Assembly: GCA_024635885.1 (NCBI GenBank)
Contig: JAGXIA010000115.1
Coordinates: forward strand, 1-12,107
Direction: 5' to 3'
Length of the DNA: 12,107 nt
Origin: Helicobacteraceae bacterium
GTDB taxonomy: Bacteria; Campylobacterota; Campylobacteria; Campylobacterales; Sulfurimonadaceae
A program made the position numbers and the translations under genes. Shown here piece by piece: positions 7,169-12,107 of this stretch; within the stretch, counting starts at the first letter, position 1, and every line of letters begins with the position of its first letter. Under the pieces are notes generated by a model. That model searched no databases, was not told the DNA's origin, and saw nothing but the letters and a program-made list of their open reading frames with translations.

Positions 7169-7771
7169 ATGAGCCAAGAGCTTTACTCTACAATAACTGA
7201 CAGTTTAGTTCAAGATGGATATATCGTAATTCCACATGCCATGAATTCTACACTTTCTCAAAGCCTTTTAAACCTTGCAAAAAAATCTAAAAATTTCAGA
7301 CGTGCAGGTATATCTGCGCGTAAAAAAATAAATTCAGATAAAAGACGCGATAAAATACTTTGGCTCGATGAAGACAGTTCCACACAAAGCGAATTTATAA
7401 GTTTTGCAAACGGATTAAAAGATTATTTAAACCGAGAACTTTTTATGTGTATTACCTATTTTGAGTCTCATTATGCTCTATATGAAAAAGGCGATTTTTA
7501 TGAGAAACATTATGATGCCTTTAAAAATTCAGCAAACCGCGTAGTCACTATTGTCTACTATCTCAACGAAGAGTGGGATGAAAAAGAGGGTGGCGGAGAA
7601 CTTATAGTCTGTGATGATAATGATAATTTCATAACAAAAGTATTTCCACATGCCAACACTTTAGTCGTGTTTTTAAGCGAAAAATTTCCACACGAAGTTC
7701 TTAAAGCTAAAAGAAAAAGGTACTCAATAGCCGGCTGGCTTAGAGTAGATATGCCAAATGTATATGTCTAA
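7169..7771 (+). CDS. 2-oxoglutarate/Fe(II)-dependent dioxygenase, SM-20/prolyl-4-hydroxylase type
   Basis: A 200-residue cytoplasmic enzyme of the double-stranded beta-helix dioxygenase family, which couples decarboxylation of 2-oxoglutarate to oxidation of a substrate. The iron triad is visible: H114 and D116 (KHYDAF) and H175 (KFPHEV). R184, in RYSIAGWLR, is placed to hold 2-oxoglutarate, as in SM-20-like proteins. VVTIVYYLNEEW and GGGELIV are typical of the group. The substrate cannot be told: it could be a protein side chain or a small molecule. It starts 18 bases after modA with a weak TAGG binding site and overlaps the next gene, so it may be read with both. Two forward copies of TTCCACATGCC fall inside it, each encoding Pro-His-Ala. 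Confidence 0.85.
   Translation: MSQELYSTITDSLVQDGYIVIPHAMNSTLSQSLLNLAKKSKNFRRAGISARKKINSDKRRDKILWLDEDSSTQSEFISFANGLKDYLNRELFMCITYFESHYALYEKGDFYEKHYDAFKNSANRVVTIVYYLNEEWDEKEGGGELIVCDDNDNFITKVFPHANTLVVFLSEKFPHEVLKAKRKRYSIAGWLRVDMPNVYV
7230..7240 (+). repeat. TTCCACATGCC dispersed repeat, copy 1
   Basis: Exact 11-base copy inside the dioxygenase gene, read as IPHA (residues 21-24). See the repeat finding for the full set. Confidence 0.8.
7644..7654 (+). repeat. TTCCACATGCC dispersed repeat, copy 2
   Basis: Exact copy inside the dioxygenase gene, read as FPHA (residues 159-162), 14 residues before the iron-binding H175 of a separate FPHE. Confidence 0.8.
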
Positions 7772-8645
7772 TAAGAAAATAGATTACACGGAGTTAGGGG
7801 GAACCATGTTTGTCCCTGCGACGCACAAAGACTTAAAGACAATAACAAGCGGGGAAAAATACCCAAAGCTAAAAAGTGTGCTCATTGACACCGAAGACGG
7901 TATTTTAGAAAAAGAGATTCCACATGCCATTAACAGTATAAAAAACTTACTCAATTCTTTTGAAAAGAACACTCTATTTGTATTTATTAGACCTGCAAAT
8001 ACAAAAGTTTTAAAAGAACTTCTGGCATGTGGAAATATACATAAAATTGACGGTTTTGTTTTGCCTAAGTTTTCACTCTCTAATGTTCATGAGTATTTAG
8101 ATATTTTAAAAGAATTTCCACATGCCATCATGCCGAGCATTGAAGGCGCGGAACTCTTTAATCACTCAAAGCTTTTTGAGTTAAGCGAATTACTGCTTGA
8201 GTACAAAGACAAAATTATTCTTATCCGTTTTGGTTTGGAAGATATGCTAAGACAGCTCAGCATGCGAAGAGAGTGCGGGACAAGTGTTTTTGACATAAGT
8301 GCAACTTCTGCAGTCCTTGGAAACTTTATAGCTACTTTTAAGAGTGCAGGCTTTGCAGTCAGCGGGGGTGTTTACCCATGTTTTAAAGATAGGGAAGGTT
8401 TTATAAAAGATGTTCAAAGAGATTTAAAAGAGGGACTTTTTTGTAAAACTATTATCCATCCAAATCAGATAGATATTATAAATGAAGAGTATAAAATAAG
8501 TCAAAAGCAGTTTGATGAAGCCTGTGAACTTTGTGAGAATCCACATGCCGTCTTTAACCAAAACGGGAAAATGGCAGAGGTGGTAACTATGCTTCCACAT
8601 GCCAAGAGCATTATAAAAAGAGCAAAGATTTACGGTATAAAATAA
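7764..8645 (+). CDS. CitE/HpcH-type TIM-barrel C-C lyase
   Basis: A 293-residue protein of the HpcH/HpaI aldolase - citrate lyase beta superfamily, metal-dependent enzymes that make or break C-C bonds in acyl-CoA or oxo-acid substrates. Seen: a GGTMFVPATHKDL opening (12-24), LIDTEDGI (40-47), R76 in FIRPANTK, E127 in MPSIEGAEL, RFGLEDML with E159/D160, and KTIIHPNQ near the end. E127 and D160 are the likeliest metal ligands. It may belong to the C-C bond lyase branch outside the classical citrate lyase complex; no citD or citF is present. The start is uncertain: 7764 and 7758 both overlap the dioxygenase gene and lack a clear binding site, while ATG 7806 follows AGGGGGA but would cut into the conserved opening. 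Four forward and one reverse TTCCACATGCC copies lie inside it. Confidence 0.78.
   Translation: MSNKKIDYTELGGTMFVPATHKDLKTITSGEKYPKLKSVLIDTEDGILEKEIPHAINSIKNLLNSFEKNTLFVFIRPANTKVLKELLACGNIHKIDGFVLPKFSLSNVHEYLDILKEFPHAIMPSIEGAELFNHSKLFELSELLLEYKDKIILIRFGLEDMLRQLSMRRECGTSVFDISATSAVLGNFIATFKSAGFAVSGGVYPCFKDREGFIKDVQRDLKEGLFCKTIIHPNQIDIINEEYKISQKQFDEACELCENPHAVFNQNGKMAEVVTMLPHAKSIIKRAKIYGIK
7918..7928 (+). repeat. TTCCACATGCC dispersed repeat, copy 3
   Basis: Exact copy inside the lyase gene, read as IPHA in the same codon phase as copies 1 and 2. Confidence 0.8.
8024..8034 (-). repeat. TTCCACATGCC dispersed repeat, copy 4 (reverse)
   Basis: Exact copy on the opposite strand (GGCATGTGGAA on the plus strand), read in the lyase gene as part of LACGN, so here it does not encode Pro-His-Ala. 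Confidence 0.8.
8116..8126 (+). repeat. TTCCACATGCC dispersed repeat, copy 5
   Basis: Exact copy inside the lyase gene, read as FPHA. Confidence 0.8.
8539..8549 (+). repeat. TTCCACATGCC dispersed repeat, copy 6 (one change)
   Basis: ATCCACATGCC, 10 of 11 bases, inside the lyase gene and read as NPHA in the same codon phase. Confidence 0.7.
8593..8603 (+). repeat. TTCCACATGCC dispersed repeat, copy 7
   Basis: Exact copy near the 3' end of the lyase gene, read as LPHA. Confidence 0.8.
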
Positions 8646-8717
8646 GACCTTTTTCTTTGATTGATCCATCTTTAAAATATAAATATATTCTAAACAATTT
8701 CCTTTATAAATATTATA

Positions 8718-8726
8718 TGCTATTAT
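8718..8726 (+). promoter_or_regulatory. Probable extended -10 promoter of the signalling operon
   Basis: TGCTATTAT, a TG-extended -10 with one mismatch to TATAAT, lies 48 bases before the response-regulator start in a 128-base AT-rich spacer. No good -35 is visible. Confidence 0.5.
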
Positions 8727-8761
8727 ACACAATTAGGGAAATATTATTATAGCGTGTGTTT

Positions 8762-8766
8762 GAGGG
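8762..8766 (+). promoter_or_regulatory. Ribosome binding site that sets the response-regulator start
   Basis: GAGGG followed by 7 bases and the ATG at 8774. The in-frame GTG at 8756 lies before this site and would add six residues. Confidence 0.7.
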
Positions 8767-8773
8767 TTTTTTT

Positions 8774-10276
8774 ATGACAGATTTAAAACAGTTAAAATTA
8801 GATGCTCAAGGGCTCAGTATTCTTTACGTTGAAGACAATACTACCCTTAGAGAGCATGCTTCGAAATTGTTAAAGAAATTTTTTGATCTTGTATACAATG
8901 CTTGCGATGGTCAAGAGGGTCTGGAGACTTTTAAAAAATATCATCCTGATATCATTTTAACAGATATAAAAATGCCACGTATGGATGGTCTCACACTCAG
9001 TGAACATATTAAAAAAATTTCTCCTGAGACAAAAATTATTATTATGTCAGCTTTTGATGATAAAGAGAACCTTCATAAAGGAATAAGCCTTGGCATTACA
9101 GACTTTCTGGCTAAGCCTGTCAACATCACAGAACTTACAGAGATTTTACATCGCACAATAAAAGAGATACTGGATGCAAATAATAAACAACTTTTCTTTA
9201 GTCATTTAAAAAATATTTTTAATTATCAAAGTGCAATGGTTCTGATGCTAAAAGAGGGTGTGCCTATTTTGGCTAATCAGGCTTTACTGGATTTCTTTGA
9301 CGTTGAGAGTATAGATGATGTTCTTGTTGACTATGGTGATTTGGGAAATATTTTTTTAGAACATAGCGGTTTTTTATATAATCAGGCAGATAATTATTGG
9401 TTTGATGAAATAAACATGCATGAGAATAAGCTTTACCATGTAAAGGTCAAAAATGCCAAAGGTGAAATCCGCCATCTTATACTAAAGTATCAAAAGCTTC
9501 CTCAAAAGAGCGGTTATGGTGTCTTGTCGCTTGATGATGTTACTGAACTGAATCTTTTAAAACTTTTTGATGAAAAACAGTTTAAGAGCGATGAAAATCT
9601 TAAAGACAGTGCCGCGATGTATAAATTACTTGAGGTTATCCAGAGAAACAGTGCAAAAATAGGCCTTCATAACTATTACAAAGGCTTGAGTATTACTAAT
9701 GATGCCGTTATCACAGAGATAAAAAAGGACAGTATTGTCGTAAAAACGAGCTATTTACAGGAAAAAGCGGTACAGTTTGAAAAAAAGACTCTCATAGTAT
9801 CAGAAGCTCTACCAAGTTGTATAGCCTGTGATGAGGTTGTGAAAATAGGTTTTGATAATCAGAGTATAGAATTTAAAAAACTTCATTTTGTCTCAACTTC
9901 AGCAGTACAAAGAAGTACAATCCGTCTAATTCCGGATAAACATACCGTTTCACTGTTTATGGGAGAGAATAAGTTCCAAGGTGAAGTCTCTATTGAAGAC
10001 GTCTCTTTGGATGCTGTTAAACTAAACCTAAATGCTCTTCCTGCAGGCTTGAAAAAAGATGATGAAGTTCTTATAGACATTGTTTTTAGTATGGACAAAC
10101 AACCGTTTATCATCAATACTAAAGCTATCATGTATAGAAAAAGTGAAAATAAATACAGTTTTAGCGTTGTTTTTATGTTTAAGTTTAAAGAGGGTGCAAA
10201 AAACGGACTTGTCAAATATATAACAAAAAGACAGATGGCAATAATTAGAGAGTTTAAAGGATTACAAAATGGATAA
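8774..10276 (+). CDS. Response regulator with receiver, PAS-like and PilZ domains
   Basis: A 500-residue cytoplasmic signalling protein. The receiver domain (about 14-128) is complete: acidic pair E20/D21, phosphoacceptor D64 (LTDIKMPRMDG), S92 (IIMSAFDD) and K114 (LAKPV). A middle region (about 140-265) resembles a degenerate PAS domain (ANQALLDFFDVESIDDV ... GYGVLSLDDVTELN). The C-terminal part (about 295-495) looks like a YcgR-like PilZ pair. The last domain has R380-S-T-I-R384 and D409-V-S-L-D-A414, matching RxxxR and, with alanine for the final glycine, D/NxSxxG, the two cyclic-di-GMP contacts. No DNA-binding domain is seen, so output is probably by protein contact. Its last 8 bases overlap the next gene. 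The cognate kinase is probably the one two genes on. Receiver sure; PilZ likely; PAS tentative. Confidence 0.85.
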   Translation: MTDLKQLKLDAQGLSILYVEDNTTLREHASKLLKKFFDLVYNACDGQEGLETFKKYHPDIILTDIKMPRMDGLTLSEHIKKISPETKIIIMSAFDDKENLHKGISLGITDFLAKPVNITELTEILHRTIKEILDANNKQLFFSHLKNIFNYQSAMVLMLKEGVPILANQALLDFFDVESIDDVLVDYGDLGNIFLEHSGFLYNQADNYWFDEINMHENKLYHVKVKNAKGEIRHLILKYQKLPQKSGYGVLSLDDVTELNLLKLFDEKQFKSDENLKDSAAMYKLLEVIQRNSAKIGLHNYYKGLSITNDAVITEIKKDSIVVKTSYLQEKAVQFEKKTLIVSEALPSCIACDEVVKIGFDNQSIEFKKLHFVSTSAVQRSTIRLIPDKHTVSLFMGENKFQGEVSIEDVSLDAVKLNLNALPAGLKKDDEVLIDIVFSMDKQPFIINTKAIMYRKSENKYSFSVVFMFKFKEGAKNGLVKYITKRQMAIIREFKGLQNG

Positions 10277-11027
10277 TAGAGAAAAAGTGCTATATGACGA
10301 TGGAATACATAAATGTGTGATGTTTAGTTTTGATGATGAGACTCATGAGGATTCTTTTCTTTCTGTTAATCAGTACCTTCTTATTCAAAACGAAATAGGT
10401 GTTTTAATAGACCCTGGAAGTGAGGCGATCTTTGATGAGTTATATGAAGCAGTATCTCGGCATGTGGAAATAGATAAGATCAAATTTATATTTCTTTCTC
10501 ATCAAGACCCGGATGTCTCAGCCTCAATCGCCCAGTGGGCTGTCAGTACAAAAGCTAAGTTTATTATGAGCAGCTTATGGGTGAGGTTTATGAGTCATTA
10601 CGGTTTTATGGAGATGAATAGAATTATGTCTTTAAATGACCATGGAGCAAAGTTGAAATTCGGCAAAGAATATTTGCAGTTTGTCCCTGCCCATTTTTTA
10701 CACTCTCCGGGAAATTTTACTCTCTATGATTCAAAGTCCAAAATAGTCTTCTCGAGTGATATAGGAGCTGCTATTGTTCCCTCTCCTGCTGATTATAAAC
10801 ATGTTCAAAATTTTGAGGAGCATAAAGAGTATTTACACGGTTTTCATAAACGTTATATGGGTTCAAATAAACTTTGTCGTGCCTGGGTAAGCAAAATCGA
10901 ACAACTCGATGTAAATATGATAGCACCACAGCATGGACTCATCTTTGAAGAAGAAAAAGTAAGACAGTTTTTAGTATGGCTTAAAGAGCTTCAGTGCGGC
11001 AGCGATTTTATGGAAGAACTTTATTAA
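10269..11027 (+). CDS. ODP/flavodiiron-type metallo-beta-lactamase-fold protein
   Basis: A 252-residue MBL-fold protein related to the di-iron domain of flavodiiron proteins, but ending where the flavodoxin domain would start. This is the form of ODP, an oxygen-binding di-iron sensor known from spirochaete chemotaxis. Metal-binding candidates are H78, D80 and D82 (SHQDPDV), H145 (HSPGN, with H142 nearby), D164 (FSSDIGAA) and H222 (APQHG). The first motif has D80 where flavodiiron proteins usually have glutamate. AAAGGA lies 7 bases before the ATG, and the start overlaps the response-regulator end, so translation is probably coupled. Set between a response regulator and a sensor kinase, it is more likely a sensor of oxygen or nitric oxide than a metabolic enzyme, though hydrolase or reductase activity is possible. 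One reverse TTCCACATGCC copy lies inside. Confidence 0.82.
   Translation: MDNREKVLYDDGIHKCVMFSFDDETHEDSFLSVNQYLLIQNEIGVLIDPGSEAIFDELYEAVSRHVEIDKIKFIFLSHQDPDVSASIAQWAVSTKAKFIMSSLWVRFMSHYGFMEMNRIMSLNDHGAKLKFGKEYLQFVPAHFLHSPGNFTLYDSKSKIVFSSDIGAAIVPSPADYKHVQNFEEHKEYLHGFHKRYMGSNKLCRAWVSKIEQLDVNMIAPQHGLIFEEEKVRQFLVWLKELQCGSDFMEELY
10459..10469 (-). repeat. TTCCACATGCC dispersed repeat, copy 8 (reverse)
   Basis: Exact copy on the minus strand inside the ODP-like gene, read on the plus strand as RHVE. It is the only copy outside the dioxygenase-lyase pair. Confidence 0.75.
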
Positions 11028-11037
11028 GGAATAGACT

Positions 11038-12107
11038 ATGAAACATCTTGATGTATCATCACTTCATAAAACTGTCACGCTTTATATTATTTTTGCGATG
11101 CTTTTGCTTATTATAGTAACAGGAGTCTCTACTTCAGTTTTTCTAAATCATCATCAAGAAATTAGAGATACAAGTGAATTCACTACTTATCTGATTGGTT
11201 TGATCTTTGTGTCAATGATGATTATTGTGCCTCTTTTATCGAGGTTCATCCACCGTCGTATAAGTTCTTATGAGAACAGTGTTACGAGAATTTATGAAAA
11301 GCAGATTGATAAGATTGAAGAACTGAGTTCTCTTTTAAAAAATATTATTAACTCTGTTGATAATCTTATGTTTGTAAAAGACAAAGAATTTAAATACATA
11401 GATTGTAATTATGCTTTTGAAAAATTTATCGCAAGGAGCAGAGAAGAGCTTATCGGCAAAGAGGATTATGATTTTTTCCCAAAAGAAAAGGCTGATTATT
11501 TTAGAGAAGACGATAAAAAAATGATGGATTCAGGAGATGTCCGAATTACTCAAAAGTGGATTGACTACCCTGATGGCTCGCAAAAATATCTGCTAACAAC
11601 CACATCTCCACTGCAAAATGAGAAGGGAGAGATTTTAGGTTTGGTTGGAAATTCTGTTGATATTACAAAACAAAAAGAGCTTGAAATACAAGTAACAAAT
11701 GCAAAACTAGAATTTGATCTATTTATGCACTATATACCAGCGAATATTCTTATAAAAGATGAAGATGGCAAAATAGTGTATGCAAACGATAGTGCACATA
11801 TGTTTTTTAATCAAGAAAGTATAATCGGAAAATCAGCTAGTGAATTTTTACCTTTTGATATTGCGAATGCAATGGAAGAATTTGATGAAAAGATACTAAG
11901 AGATGGTAAGTTTGACGATATTAAAGAGTTTTATAATGCAGAGGATGCATTAATAATAATTCGCACACTAGGGTTTAAAATTGAGAGGGAAGAATCAGCT
12001 CAAATTGGCTTAGTTATATTAGATATAACCGAGAGTTACCTCGATAAAAAAGAGATTCACAACCAAGAAGAGATAATGATAGCTCAGTCCCGTCACGCCG
12101 AAATGGG
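11038..12107 (+). CDS. Membrane PAS-PAS sensor histidine kinase, 3' end cut by window
   Basis: An open frame of 356 residues with no stop before the window end. AAGGA lies 7 bases before the ATG and the gap from the previous stop is 10 bases, so it belongs to the same operon. Two membrane segments, about 13-36 (LYIIFAMLLLIIVTG) and 49-67 (YLIGLIFVSMMIIVPLL), enclose a loop of only about 14 residues, so large extracellular sensing is unlikely. A short linker leads to PAS 1 (about 102-214, ending DITKQKELE) and PAS 2 (about 224-335, ending LDITESYLDKKE). The last residues, MIAQSRHAEMG, match the segment that precedes the phosphoacceptor box (HQWRQPL type) in many Campylobacterota kinases. That histidine and the ATPase domain should therefore lie just past base 12107. 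The kinase call rests on this tail and the context; another PAS-containing signalling protein is possible. Confidence 0.82.
   Translation, partial: MKHLDVSSLHKTVTLYIIFAMLLLIIVTGVSTSVFLNHHQEIRDTSEFTTYLIGLIFVSMMIIVPLLSRFIHRRISSYENSVTRIYEKQIDKIEELSSLLKNIINSVDNLMFVKDKEFKYIDCNYAFEKFIARSREELIGKEDYDFFPKEKADYFREDDKKMMDSGDVRITQKWIDYPDGSQKYLLTTTSPLQNEKGEILGLVGNSVDITKQKELEIQVTNAKLEFDLFMHYIPANILIKDEDGKIVYANDSAHMFFNQESIIGKSASEFLPFDIANAMEEFDEKILRDGKFDDIKEFYNAEDALIIIRTLGFKIEREESAQIGLVILDITESYLDKKEIHNQEEIMIAQSRHAEM

Noticed and set aside
7686..7696. Further TTCCACATGCC copy at FPHE in the dioxygenase
   Set aside because: Only 8 of 11 bases match, and the His is the catalytic iron ligand, so protein conservation explains it.
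7230..8603. CRISPR array
   Set aside because: The repeated word is only 11 bases, appears in both orientations, has irregular spacing from about 100 to over 400 bases, and lies inside coding frames.
8424..8732. Minus-strand open frame across the lyase 3' end and the following spacer
   Set aside because: Mostly antisense to the lyase gene, with a biased composition and no sensible protein pattern.

Overview
The window looks like the chromosome of a sulfur-oxidising member of the Campylobacterota, most like Sulfurimonas or a close relative. Three things suggest this: AT-rich DNA with AAGGA-type ribosome binding sites; a housekeeping nifS-nifU pair whose NifU has the three-domain layout typical of that phylum; and a TsdA-like dihaem cytochrome next to a response regulator / histidine kinase set of Campylobacterota type. 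The genus is an inference from protein character, not from a search.

Left part (1-2908). The 5' part of leuC (leucine biosynthesis) reads leftwards off the edge. It diverges from a secreted dihaem cytochrome c with the features of thiosulfate dehydrogenase TsdA. A pair of interleaved inverted repeats separates this gene from a convergent gene for an unrecognised 167-residue protein.

Middle part (2909-7150). A roughly 250-base spacer with two small hairpins leads into nifS (cysteine desulfurase) and nifU (scaffold + [2Fe-2S] + Nfu domains), closed by a clear intrinsic terminator. Next come modE (molybdate-responsive repressor) and modA (molybdate-binding protein). Both have good ModE-type palindromes upstream, and the first lies exactly across a near-consensus sigma-70 promoter. 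No modB or modC follows modA.

Place normally held by modBC (7169-8645). Two overlapping genes sit here: a 2-oxoglutarate/Fe(II) dioxygenase of the SM-20/prolyl-4-hydroxylase type and a CitE/HpcH-type TIM-barrel C-C lyase. The word TTCCACATGCC occurs seven times exactly in the window (five forward, two reverse) plus one copy with a single change. Seven of these eight lie inside these two genes and the eighth is at 10459. About 0.006 exact copies would be expected by chance in 12 kb, so this is the most unusual signal seen. It resembles an uptake-signal or other genome-wide iterated word more than a protein motif.

Right part (8718-12107). After a probable promoter comes a tightly packed operon: a REC-PAS-like-PilZ response regulator, a stand-alone ODP-type (flavodiiron-like) metallo-beta-lactamase-fold protein, and a membrane PAS-PAS sensor kinase cut by the window end. 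Together these suggest a redox- or oxygen-linked two-component system with a possible cyclic-di-GMP-responsive output.
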